From Brevundimonas sp. (GTDB taxonomy: Bacteria; Pseudomonadota; Alphaproteobacteria; Caulobacterales; Caulobacteraceae), in assembly GCA_031119155.1 (NCBI GenBank), contig JAVHYH010000012.1:1-24134 (forward strand): 24,134 nucleotides of DNA. The letters run 5' to 3'. A program made the translations under genes and the position numbers. Of this stretch, positions 15,347-22,950 are shown one piece after another. Numbering within the stretch: position 1 is the first letter of the stretch; each line of letters opens with the position of its first letter. The notes under the pieces were generated by a model that saw nothing but the letters and a program-made list of their open reading frames with translations, ran no database searches and was not told the DNA's origin.

Positions 15347-17478
15347 CGCTTGCGTGGGACAGCGCGGTCGCCGCGTCTTCGGGTGATCCCCTGCGGGAGG
15401 GGCTTTGCCTTCTCGCGGCCCGGCTGGGACGGCAGGTCACCGTCGCCCGACTGGGAGACGGCTTGCCCCTGCGCGAGGGCCGGTTGCCTCTGGAGGAGGT
15501 CGAGAAGGCCATGCGGCGGGCGGGGTTCGCCGCGCGGGCCGTTCGGATGGCGGCCGCAGAGGCGCCGGAGAGCCTGCTGCCGGCCCTGCTGCTGATGAAT
15601 GACGGGCGAGCCGTCGTGCTGGCCGGCCGTGACGGGGACGAGGCGATCCTGCTGAGCCCGGAGACCGGCGGCGGCGAGGTGCGGACGCCCTGGGCCGAGG
15701 TGCGGCCCCTGCATGGCGGTGTCATCATCTTCGCCCGCCCGCTCTACGCCGGCGACGAGCGAGCCGGAGGCTATGCCAAGGCCGCGCCCCGCCACTGGCT
15801 GCGCGGTACGATCCGCGACGCCTGGCCCTCGCTGATCGAGGTCGGGGCGGCGGCGGTGTTCGCCAACCTTCTGGCCATTGCGACCTCCCTGTTCTCGATG
15901 CAGGTCTATGACCGGGTCGTGCCCACCTCCGCCTTCGGCACCCTTTGGGTGCTGGCCAGCGGCGTCGCCCTCGCGGTCGCGGCGGAGTGGCTGCTGCGCA
16001 TGCTCCGGGCCCATCTGCTGGATGTCACAGGCCGGAAGCTGGACCTGCAACTGTCCTCGCGGCTGTTCGAGCAGGTCATGCAGATCCGGCTGTCGGCCCG
16101 TCCCGGCTCGACCGGCGCCTTCTCCGCCCAGGTCCGGGAGTTCGAGACGGTGCGGGAGTTCTTCACCTCCTCGACGCTGGCGGCGCTCAGCGACGCCCCC
16201 TTCATCATCGCGTTCCTGGGGGTGATCTTCCTGCTCGGCGGGCCGGTGGTTCTGGCGCCGGCCGCTGCAGTGGTGCTGATGGTGGTTCCGGCCTTGCTGC
16301 TGCAGAAGCGCATGGCCGCCCTGTCCCGCGACAACCTGCGTGAAGGGGCCGTGAAGCAGGGGCTCCTGCTGGAGACCGTCGAGCATCTGGAGACCGTCAA
16401 GGCGACCGGCGCCGAGGGCCGAAGCCTGCGCCTGTGGGAGATGCTGTCCGATCAACTGGCCGAGTCCGGGGCCAAGGGGCGCAACATCTCCACCGCCCTG
16501 ACCCTGTGCGCCTCCGCCGCCCAGCAGTTCGCCTTCGTCGGTGTGATCCTGATCGGCGTCTATCAGATCGCCGCCGGCCATATGACCATGGGCGCCCTGG
16601 TGGCCTGTTCGCTGCTGGTCTCCCGCGCCGTGTCCCCGACCACCCAGTTCACCGGCATCCTGGCCCGCTGGCAGCATGTGAAGGTGGCGCTGGAGGGGCT
16701 GGATCAGCTGATGGCCTCGCCGGTCGAACGCCCTGTGGGGCGTCAGTTCACTCGCCTGCCGGAAGTGCATGGGCGGCTGGTCGTTCAGGATCTGCAGGTC
16801 CGGCCTGATCCGGAGGCGCCGCCGATCCTGATCGTGCCCAAGCTGGAGATCGCGGCGGGCGAAAGGATCGCGCTGATCGGCGGCAATGGCGCGGGCAAGT
16901 CGACCCTGTTGCGGGCGCTGTCGGGCTGGGCGGATCCCTCGACCGGGGCGGTGCTGATGGATGATGTCAGCCTGGCGCAGATCGACCCCGCCGACCGTCG
17001 GCGGGCCATCGGCTACCTGCCGCAGGACAACGCCCTGTTCCACGGCACCCTGCGCGAGAACCTGACCCTGGACGGCGCCGCGCGGTCGGACGCCGAACTG
17101 CTGGAGGCGCTGGATGTGGTCGGCCTCGGGGCGTTCACCCGCGCCCATCCCGCCGGGCTCGATCTGCCGCTGGCGGGTTCGCGCAGTGTGTCTGGCGGAC
17201 AACGGCAGGCCGTCGCTCTGGCGCGCCTGTTCCTGCAGGACCCGCGTGTGGTCCTGATGGACGAGCCGACAGCCGCGTATGACCAGACCAACGAACGCCG
17301 GGTCGTCGATTTCCTGCAGACCTGGACCGCAGGCCGGACGGTGGTGATCGCCACCCACCGTCGGGCGGCGCTGGCGGTCGCGGAGCGCATCGTCGCCCTG
17401 TCCGGCGGTCGCATCATCGGCGACAGCCCGCGTGACGCCGGAGGTCAGGTGACCCTGATGAGGAGCTCCAATGCTTGA
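15343..17478 (+). CDS. Type I secretion ABC exporter (LapB-like, degenerate C39-like domain)
   Basis: The predicted protein has 711 residues. N-terminal residues 15-130 resemble a C39 peptidase fold, but the catalytic residues look absent: no Cys in the first active-site block (DPLREGLCLLAARLG aligns without an ECG motif) and GRAVVL instead of GHFVVL, so it should bind rather than cut the substrate. A six-helix membrane domain follows (about 165-440). The nucleotide-binding domain has Walker A GGNGAGKST (513-521), signature VSGGQ (616-620), Walker B VVLMDE with catalytic Glu641, and H-loop His672. Known for this type: it energises export of uncleaved RTX adhesins. ATG 15343 overlaps the tolC-like stop as ATGA and has GGTGGAG 5 bases upstream; the frame is open upstream to 15013 but that part is a shadow of the previous gene. 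Confidence 0.95.
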   Translation: MTLAWDSAVAASSGDPLREGLCLLAARLGRQVTVARLGDGLPLREGRLPLEEVEKAMRRAGFAARAVRMAAAEAPESLLPALLLMNDGRAVVLAGRDGDEAILLSPETGGGEVRTPWAEVRPLHGGVIIFARPLYAGDERAGGYAKAAPRHWLRGTIRDAWPSLIEVGAAAVFANLLAIATSLFSMQVYDRVVPTSAFGTLWVLASGVALAVAAEWLLRMLRAHLLDVTGRKLDLQLSSRLFEQVMQIRLSARPGSTGAFSAQVREFETVREFFTSSTLAALSDAPFIIAFLGVIFLLGGPVVLAPAAAVVLMVVPALLLQKRMAALSRDNLREGAVKQGLLLETVEHLETVKATGAEGRSLRLWEMLSDQLAESGAKGRNISTALTLCASAAQQFAFVGVILIGVYQIAAGHMTMGALVACSLLVSRAVSPTTQFTGILARWQHVKVALEGLDQLMASPVERPVGRQFTRLPEVHGRLVVQDLQVRPDPEAPPILIVPKLEIAAGERIALIGGNGAGKSTLLRALSGWADPSTGAVLMDDVSLAQIDPADRRRAIGYLPQDNALFHGTLRENLTLDGAARSDAELLEALDVVGLGAFTRAHPAGLDLPLAGSRSVSGGQRQAVALARLFLQDPRVVLMDEPTAAYDQTNERRVVDFLQTWTAGRTVVIATHRRAALAVAERIVALSGGRIIGDSPRDAGGQVTLMRSSNA

Positions 17479-18661
17479 GGCCGTTCACGACGAGAAGGCG
17501 CTGCGGCGGCTGTTGTCCGGCTCGCGCGTCGGCGAGGCGCACCCGGCGGCGCGGCCCGTCCTCTGGGCCTGTGTCGCCATCATCGCCGTCTTCGTCGGCT
17601 GGGCCGCCTGGGCGCCGGTGGACGAGGTGTCGCGCGGGGAGGGCAAGGTGGTCCCCAGCAGCCGGGTGCAGGTGATCCAGAGCCTTGAGGGCGGCATCCT
17701 CAGCGACCTGCTGGTCAAGGAAGGCGACATCGTCCAAGCGGGCCAGCCGCTGGTCCAGCTGGATCGCGCCCGCTTCGAGTCCTCGGCCCTGGAATCCGGA
17801 GCCCAGGTCACGGCCCTGACCGCCGCCATCGCCCGGCTGGAGGCCGAGGTGCTGGGGCAGGGCGCGATCGATTTCCCCGCCAGCATCCCGGCCAATGATC
17901 CGGTCATCGCCTCCGAGCGCGCCCTGTTCGCCGCCCGCCGACACAATCTGAACGCCACCGTTCAGGCGCTGGCGCAGGAGACGGCCTACGCCCGCCAGCA
18001 GTTGAACCTGATCGAGCCCCTCGCGGCCCGCGGCGCCGTCAGCGAGGTCGAGGCCCTGCGCCTCAGCAAGGACATCGCGGCCCTGACCGGTCGCCAGACC
18101 GAGGTGCGCAACACCTATATGCAGGAGGCCTATGCCGAGCTGGCGGCGAAGAAGGCCGAGCTGGCGGCGCAGACCCAGATCTTCAACCAGCGCGAGGACC
18201 AGCTCAACCGGACCCGGTTGGTCGCTCCGGTACGGGCGCGGGTCAACGATGTCCTGATCACCACGCGCGGCGGCGTGGTGCAGCCGGGCGAGCCGATCAT
18301 GCAGCTGACGCCCGTCGATGATCAGCTTCTGGTCGAGGCGCGCATCCTGCCGCGCGATGTCGCCTTCCTGCGGCCCGGCATGCCGGCGCGGGTGAAGATC
18401 ACCGCCTACGACTACACCGTCTATGGCGACCTGCCGGGCCGGGTGGAGCAGATCAGCGAGGACACGCTGGAGGAGGACACGCCACGCGGCAAGGTCGCCT
18501 ACTACAGCGTGCTGGTTCGCACCGACCGCGCCTTCTTGCGGCGCGGCGCCGAGACCCTCCCGATCCGTCCCGGGATGGTGGCGCAGGTGGACGTGCAGTC
18601 CGGCCGCCGCACCGTGCTCAGCTACCTCCTGCGCCCCCTGCTCAAGGCCCGTCTTGGTTAA
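17471..18661 (+). CDS. HlyD-family type I secretion periplasmic adaptor (LapC-like)
   Basis: The predicted 396-residue membrane fusion protein has a short cytoplasmic N-terminus, one membrane helix (about 28-48, VLWACVAIIAVFVGWAAWAP), a lipoyl/barrel-sandwich half (VIQSLEGGILSDLLVKEGDIVQ, about 68-89), a coiled-coil hairpin rich in Ala, Glu and Gln (about 100-245), the returning half (RLVAPVRARVNDVLI), and a beta-barrel ending GMVAQVDV. It should link the ABC exporter to the TolC-like channel. ATG 17471 overlaps the exporter stop by 8 bases and has AGGAG 5 bases upstream. It is the last gene of the operon; no intrinsic terminator follows. Confidence 0.95.
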   Translation: MLEAVHDEKALRRLLSGSRVGEAHPAARPVLWACVAIIAVFVGWAAWAPVDEVSRGEGKVVPSSRVQVIQSLEGGILSDLLVKEGDIVQAGQPLVQLDRARFESSALESGAQVTALTAAIARLEAEVLGQGAIDFPASIPANDPVIASERALFAARRHNLNATVQALAQETAYARQQLNLIEPLAARGAVSEVEALRLSKDIAALTGRQTEVRNTYMQEAYAELAAKKAELAAQTQIFNQREDQLNRTRLVAPVRARVNDVLITTRGGVVQPGEPIMQLTPVDDQLLVEARILPRDVAFLRPGMPARVKITAYDYTVYGDLPGRVEQISEDTLEEDTPRGKVAYYSVLVRTDRAFLRRGAETLPIRPGMVAQVDVQSGRRTVLSYLLRPLLKARLG

Positions 18662-18720
18662 GGCCGATCGGTTCCATGACAAATACGTGCGTTTCAGATG
18701 TTTCCCTCTCGCACCGGCAA

Positions 18721-18730
18721 GCTATACAAT
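18721..18730 (+). promoter_or_regulatory. Candidate -10 element of the PAS-LuxR gene
   Basis: GCTATACAAT stands out as an AT-rich, sigma70-like -10 sequence in GC-rich DNA, about 30 bases before the chosen ATG at 18760. The matching -35 (TTCCCT at about 18702-18707, 17-base spacing) is poor, so this is weak. If real, it separates the regulator from the secretion operon and supports the downstream start. Confidence 0.3.
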
Positions 18731-18759
18731 CAGAGGTATTGCTTCGGTCTGGGTACGGG

Positions 18760-20628
18760 ATGGCGTCTTTCGAGCGTAGCCACCTTTCGATAGCTGAACG
18801 GTCCTTCCGCGATTTCGCTGAGGATGATCCCGTTCGTGCCGAAGGGCGGGCCGCCGAGCAGATTCGCTCCACCAACTGGTCCGACACGCCTCTGGGGCCG
18901 ATCAGCCGTTGGGATCGCGAACTGGTGGCCGCGCTGAACCTGATCCTCGACGCCCGCTTCCCGATGTTCATCGCGTGGGGCGAGACGCTGAACCTGTTCT
19001 ACAACGACGCCTATGAGCCGGCGCTGCTGGGCAAGACGGTGGCGCAGGGGCAGCCGATGCGGACGGTGTTCCCGGAAGCGTGGAGCAGCGTCGGACCGCT
19101 GATCGAGAAAGCCTTCGGCGGCGAGGCCAGCTATTTCGAGGATTTCGAGGTTCCGCTGGTTCGCAATGCGGTGCTGGCCAGCACCTGGTGGTCCTTCTCC
19201 TATTCTCCCCTTCGCGCAGAGGCCGGCCGCACCGGCGGCGTGCTGGGCGTGGTCTATGAGACCACGCGGCGGCTCCTGTCCGACGAGGCGCTGCGGTCCA
19301 GCGAAGCCGCGCTGCTGACCGTGACCGAGATGACGCCGGGCCTGCTCTGGCAGTGCGAGGCCGACGGGCGGCTGACCTGGGTGAACCAGCGACTGCTCGA
19401 CTATTTCGGCCTGGATCACATCGGCGAGGCGCACTGGGACGACTTCGTCCTGCCGGAGGACGTCGAGGCGGCCCGGAAGGTTTACCGGGTCTGTCTGGAC
19501 GAACGTCGCCCCTTCCACTGCCAGCAGAGGCTGCGGGACAAGGACGGGCGGTATCGCTGGTTCATGGTGCGCTGCCAGCAGATGTTCGACAGCAAGGGCG
19601 AGATCGCCGGCTGGTGCGGCTCCGCCATCGACATTGATGAGTGGCGGCTGGCGACGGACGGCCTGTCCGACCAGAGCGACCTGCTGCGCGATCTGAACGG
19701 CGCGGAGGCGACCCTTCTCTGGGTTGCGGACGTCGAGAGCCATCGGGTGACGCTGGTCAATGCGCAATCCAATCCGCTCTGGGGATTGCCGACCGACGGA
19801 GAGGCGCTGTCCTGGGATCGCTGGGCGGAATCCGTCCATGCGGATGACCGGGCGCAGTTCCTTGCCGCCTTCAGCCGGGCGGCCGGCGGCAAGACGGCCC
19901 AATGCAAGTTCAGGCGTCTGACCGGAGCCGGGTCCGCGCGCCGGTTCCAGTTGACGGCCTTCCCCATCGTGGACGGTCAGGGTCATCTGCGCCGGATCGG
20001 CGGGATGATGGTCGAGATCGGCCGGGACATGGACCCGCGCGCCTATCTGGTGGACTCCGATCCGGTGCGCGCCAGCGCCTTCTCCCAGGCCTTCGCCCGC
20101 AAGGGCTTCCGCATTCGCACCTTCACCTCGCCGGCGGAGCTCGAGCACGTCGCGGATGATCTGGTGACCGGCTGCGTCATCGTCGGGGTCGATCACGACA
20201 TGGAGGCGGTGGTGAAGGCCGCGGCGACGCTCAAACAGGCCTCCCACCTGCGCTGGCTCGCGGTCGGCGACTTTTCCCAGCGTCTGGAAGACGTGGTCCG
20301 GCTGATGAAGCTGGGCGCGGCCGATGTGCTGTCCAGTCCCGACGCCGCCACGGTGGTGGAGGCCGGTCAGGCGGCGCTGGCGCTGGCCCGCCCCGAACCG
20401 GAGAAGACCTCCGCCCCGGAGAGCGCCCGCCAGAGGGTCGAACTGCTCAGCCGGCGTGAACGCGAGGTGCTGGACGGCCTGGTCGCCGGCGGCACCAACA
20501 AGACCATCGCCCAGAAGCTGCAACTCAGTCCCCGAACGGTGGAGACACACCGCGCGCACCTGATGGATCGGCTGGGCGCCTCCAGCCTGGCGGACCTGAT
20601 CAAGCTGGCGGCCGAAGCGGGCATCTAA
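18760..20628 (+). CDS. Three-PAS, pseudo-receiver, LuxR-type transcriptional regulator
   Basis: The predicted 622-residue soluble protein has a PAS-like domain (about 55-170, after STNWSDTPLGPISRWD), a clear PAS/PAC pair (185-295, ending WCGSAIDIDEW), a third PAS-like domain (about 315-420), a receiver-like domain (427-540) and a FixJ-type LuxR HTH (561-620, LSRREREVLDGLVAGGTNKTIA then LSPRTVETHRAHLMDRLG). The receiver-like part has FixJ shape (YLVDSDP, FTSPAE, LMKLGAADVLSSP) but Gly476 sits where the phospho-accepting Asp is expected and the usual KP near its end is SP, so it probably is not phosphorylated. It likely binds DNA in response to a PAS-sensed signal. ATG 18760 is preferred to ATG 18676 because the first 28 residues do not look conserved and a -10-like element lies between them; neither has a strong ribosome binding site. 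Target genes are unknown; the adjacent adhesin operon is a candidate. Confidence 0.9.
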   Translation: MASFERSHLSIAERSFRDFAEDDPVRAEGRAAEQIRSTNWSDTPLGPISRWDRELVAALNLILDARFPMFIAWGETLNLFYNDAYEPALLGKTVAQGQPMRTVFPEAWSSVGPLIEKAFGGEASYFEDFEVPLVRNAVLASTWWSFSYSPLRAEAGRTGGVLGVVYETTRRLLSDEALRSSEAALLTVTEMTPGLLWQCEADGRLTWVNQRLLDYFGLDHIGEAHWDDFVLPEDVEAARKVYRVCLDERRPFHCQQRLRDKDGRYRWFMVRCQQMFDSKGEIAGWCGSAIDIDEWRLATDGLSDQSDLLRDLNGAEATLLWVADVESHRVTLVNAQSNPLWGLPTDGEALSWDRWAESVHADDRAQFLAAFSRAAGGKTAQCKFRRLTGAGSARRFQLTAFPIVDGQGHLRRIGGMMVEIGRDMDPRAYLVDSDPVRASAFSQAFARKGFRIRTFTSPAELEHVADDLVTGCVIVGVDHDMEAVVKAAATLKQASHLRWLAVGDFSQRLEDVVRLMKLGAADVLSSPDAATVVEAGQAALALARPEPEKTSAPESARQRVELLSRREREVLDGLVAGGTNKTIAQKLQLSPRTVETHRAHLMDRLGASSLADLIKLAAEAGI

Positions 20629-20653
20629 CTCACCCGTAAGTTAGGATTTTTTT
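20625..20653 (+). terminator. Intrinsic terminator overlapping the PAS-LuxR stop codon
   Basis: CTAACT (20625-20630) and AGTTAG (20639-20644) form a 6-bp stem with an 8-base loop. GA and seven T (20647-20653) follow. The stop TAA lies inside the left arm. The stem is short and only one third GC, but a T7 run is rare in this DNA and the position is right. Confidence 0.6.
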
Positions 20654-20755
20654 CTCGGACTCATACTCAGTAGCCCCCCGGATGACGGCGCGAGGGCTTT
20701 CCGGATGATGGTCGAACGCCGGGGATTCCAGGCAGAGACAGAGGAGAGTTCCTGA

Positions 20756-20953
20756 TTGGCCGCGAATGACCAGTCGATGCCCGAAACCCAGTTTACGGCC
20801 CTGAGGGCCGAATTGCTTCGCGTATCGGGAAAGATGTCCTGCACCCAGGCGCTGGACCTTGCCGACCTGCTTCACACCGTGATCCGGATGCGCAAGCCGC
20901 ATCGCCCGCTTCAGAACCTTGAGGCGCTGTTCGGCGACACCAACTGCTCCTGA
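20756..20953 (+). CDS. Small hypothetical protein (65 aa)
   Basis: I do not recognise this protein. It is predicted helical and slightly basic, with no signal peptide or membrane segment: a start MAANDQSMPETQFTALRAEL, a middle CTQALDLADLLHTVIRMR, and the end ALFGDTNCS. Support for a real gene: a GAGGAG ribosome binding site (20741-20746) 9 bases before TTG 20756, GC-rich third positions, and its place after a terminator, so it is probably its own transcript. ATG at 20777 (MPETQF) is an alternative start but lies about 30 bases from that site. A strong hairpin follows from 21010. Possible roles such as a small regulator cannot be judged. Confidence 0.55.
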   Translation: MAANDQSMPETQFTALRAELLRVSGKMSCTQALDLADLLHTVIRMRKPHRPLQNLEALFGDTNCS

Positions 20954-21009
20954 GCCAAGGTGCGGGATCGCAGGCGTAAACCCAAGAACCTGATCACCAG
21001 CTCGACCGG

Positions 21010-21043
21010 CCCGTGCGGCGGGCCGAGTACGGCCCTGCACGGG
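21010..21043. terminator. Strong 13-bp interrupted hairpin between small gene and tRNA
   Basis: CCCGTGC (21010-21016) pairs with GCACGGG (21037-21043). Inside, GGGCCG (21020-21025) pairs with CGGCCC (21030-21035) around AGTA. An alternative stem, CGGCCCG (21007-21013) with CGGGCCG (21019-21025), is mutually exclusive with it. There is no T-run. It may end convergent transcripts from the small gene (plus) and the tRNA (minus), or be a structured RNA or repeat element. Confidence 0.45.
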
Positions 21044-21114
21044 AGCAGCGGATCGTTTCGGCGGGAAAAGGGCGGACCCGACGCCCGCTGTCAGCAGGCG
21101 CCCTGATCGGGCCG

Positions 21115-21204
<90 letters not shown>

Positions 21205-21290
21205 GCGGGGCCGAACGTTCATTGGTCGAACGGAGCGGCTTCTCTAATGGGGGAGGCCGTGCGCCGCAAGCGGGGATTTCAGGAAAATCG

Positions 21291-22223
21291 TCAGCGTAGG
21301 GCGGGAAGCGGCAAACCCAGCGCCTCGCCGGTCGACGGGTCGCCCCTGGAGGCGCGGAAAAGCTCGGCCGGACGACCGCCGGTGGCGGCGGACAGGCGGC
21401 CCGTGGCCTCGACCAGACCGGTGCGCTCGACGCCGCGACGGAAGTTCTGCTTGTGCAGCGACAGGCCCGCGACGGCCTCGGCGGCGCCCTGGAGGCCGGA
21501 CAGGGTGAAGGTCTCGGGCATCAGGTCGAACAGGACGGGGCGGTACTTCAGCTTGCTGCGCAGGCGGCCCAGCCCGGTCGCCAGGATACGGCGGTGGTCG
21601 GACAGCATCATCAGGCCCGGCGCGCCCGCGGGGGAGGCCCGGTCGAGGTCGCGGGCGGCCTCGGCGACCAGACCGGCCTCGTAGAGCAGTTCGTAGCGTT
21701 CCAGCACCTGACCCTCGTTCCAGCGCTGGCCGGGGCCGGCGGCGAACAGGGCGTCGATGCGGGCGGTGCGGCGGGTATCTCCGGCGGCCCAGCCCCGCAG
21801 GCCCTCGATCAGGGCGGTCTGGCAGGCGGCGGCCCCGTCGCGGCGATCCTCCCACGGGAAGAAGTCCAGCACCGGCGTCCAGCGGGCCTCGGCGAGGGAC
21901 GGATCGGCGCCGTCGGCGGTCAGGGCGAGATAGCCGATGGAGACCTCGCGGTGGTGCTCCGGCCCCGGCGTGGCGCGGGGGCTGGCGCGGCCGAGGTCGC
22001 CGAAGGTGTAGAGTTGCTCGACGAAGCCGAGACGGAAGCCGGTCTGGGCCGTCACGAAGGCGCGCAGGGCCAGTTCGAAGGTGCGGTCGCGGGCCGGGTC
22101 GAAGGGGCCGAAGGGCAGGGCGGCGGAGCCGTCGTCGCCGGTGGTGGTCAGCACGCAGGCCTGACCCTCCCGAAGCGCGATGACCACGGCCGACAGGCCG
22201 ATGCGGACCCCCTGTTCGGCCAT
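21291..22223 (-). CDS. NUDIX-fold transcriptional regulator with winged helix (NrtR/NadQ-like)
   Basis: The predicted protein has 310 residues. Residues 7-125 have a NUDIX fold (VRIGLSAVVIALREGQACVL; LYTFGD; REVSIGYLAL) but the catalytic box is degenerate: where GX5EX7REUXEEXGU is expected, residues 39-62 read FELALRAFVTAQTGF, with the key Glu residues lost. The C-terminal part (about 222-292) matches the NrtR winged helix: KYRPVLFDLMPETFTLSGL, HKQNFRRGVERTGLVEATG, GRPAELFR. Known for the family: NUDIX-related repressors of NAD metabolism (NrtR, and the alphaproteobacterial COG4111/NadQ group) use an inactive NUDIX domain to sense ADP-ribose-like ligands. The target is inference. ATG 22223 lies 2 bases after the HD gene stop, so the two are co-transcribed. 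Confidence 0.85.
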   Translation of the reverse strand: MAEQGVRIGLSAVVIALREGQACVLTTTGDDGSAALPFGPFDPARDRTFELALRAFVTAQTGFRLGFVEQLYTFGDLGRASPRATPGPEHHREVSIGYLALTADGADPSLAEARWTPVLDFFPWEDRRDGAAACQTALIEGLRGWAAGDTRRTARIDALFAAGPGQRWNEGQVLERYELLYEAGLVAEAARDLDRASPAGAPGLMMLSDHRRILATGLGRLRSKLKYRPVLFDLMPETFTLSGLQGAAEAVAGLSLHKQNFRRGVERTGLVEATGRLSAATGGRPAELFRASRGDPSTGEALGLPLPALR

Positions 22224-22225
22224 GG

Positions 22226-22909
22226 CTATTCGGTGTGCCAGGCGTCGGGGGGCGTGATCAGGCCGACGGCCTCGGCCAGGACGCGATAGCGCTCGAGGTA
22301 ACGCTGCTGGGCGACCGGGGCGGGCAGGGGCTCGATGATCAGGTCATAGCCGGCGGGCGGTGCGCCGAAGATCTGCAGGCTTTCGGTCTTGTTGAAGCCG
22401 GCCAGCTGGGTGGCCTCGAAGAAGGCGCAGGCGCGGTCGGCCTTCTTGATCAGGGTCTTGATGGCGACCGGGTTCTTGGGCGGGAGGCCGAAGCGCACAT
22501 GGATGGCGCTTTCCAGCCGGGCCTCGAAGGCCTTGTAGTTCACGCCCAGCGCCGCCTTGAAGGGCGAGATCATGTCGCCGATGACGTATTCGGACGCGTC
22601 GTGGAGCAGGGCGGCGAGGCGCCATTTCGGCTCCAGCCCCGGCTTGATGTAGGCGGCGATCTCCTCGACGACGCAGGAGTGCTGGGCGACGGAGAAGGCG
22701 TGCTCGCCGATGGTCTGGCCGTTCCAGCGGGCGACGCGGGCCAGGCCGTGGGCGATGTCCTCGATCTCGATGTCGAACGGCGACGGGTCGAGCAGGTCCA
22801 GGCGGCGGCCGGACAGCATGCGCTGCCAGGCGCGGGGCGCTTTTGACGAGGATCGGGGTGCGGAAGCCAAGACGTTATCCAGTTCAGTCGGCTGGACGTG
22901 GTGGCGCAT
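22226..22909 (-). CDS. HD-domain phosphohydrolase (YfbR/5'-nucleotidase-like)
   Basis: The predicted 227-residue protein carries the HD metal site: His77 (VAQHS), His103-Asp104 (ALLHDASE) and Asp158 (KKADRACAFFEA). The segment DIEIEDIAHGLARVARWNGQ before it is typical of HD hydrolases that act on nucleotides, such as the YfbR-like deoxynucleotidase group. The reaction expected is dephosphorylation of a nucleoside monophosphate, but the substrate is not known. It is the first gene of a two-gene unit with the NUDIX regulator; the pairing suggests nucleotide or NAD metabolism (inference). ATG 22909 is used; no strong ribosome binding site is seen, and only about 41 bases separate it from the lipoprotein stop, so read-through from the lipoprotein gene is possible. 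Confidence 0.88.
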   Translation of the reverse strand: MRHHVQPTELDNVLASAPRSSSKAPRAWQRMLSGRRLDLLDPSPFDIEIEDIAHGLARVARWNGQTIGEHAFSVAQHSCVVEEIAAYIKPGLEPKWRLAALLHDASEYVIGDMISPFKAALGVNYKAFEARLESAIHVRFGLPPKNPVAIKTLIKKADRACAFFEATQLAGFNKTESLQIFGAPPAGYDLIIEPLPAPVAQQRYLERYRVLAEAVGLITPPDAWHTE

Positions 22910-22931
22910 AGGGCCGTCGCGATCAAGGGCG

Positions 22932-22948
22932 CGGGGGTTTCATCCCCG
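22932..22948 (-). terminator. Weak hairpin after the lipoprotein gene
   Basis: On the minus strand CGGGG and CCCCG pair around ATGAAAC directly after the lipoprotein TAA. The stem is 5 bp and no T-run follows, so termination, if any, would be partial. Confidence 0.3.
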
Positions 22949-22950
22949 GC

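Noticed and set aside
15148..17358. A 736-codon minus-strand frame opposite the ABC exporter
   Set aside because: The plus strand carries all ABC motifs; the antisense protein is Gln/Gly/His-rich with no domain.
18664..18671. CCGATCGG palindrome after the HlyD-type gene as a terminator
   Set aside because: Eight bases with no loop and no T-run cannot form a terminator hairpin.
18730..20559. A 609-codon minus-strand frame opposite the PAS-LuxR gene
   Set aside because: The plus frame has PAS and LuxR signatures; the antisense frame is a compositional shadow.
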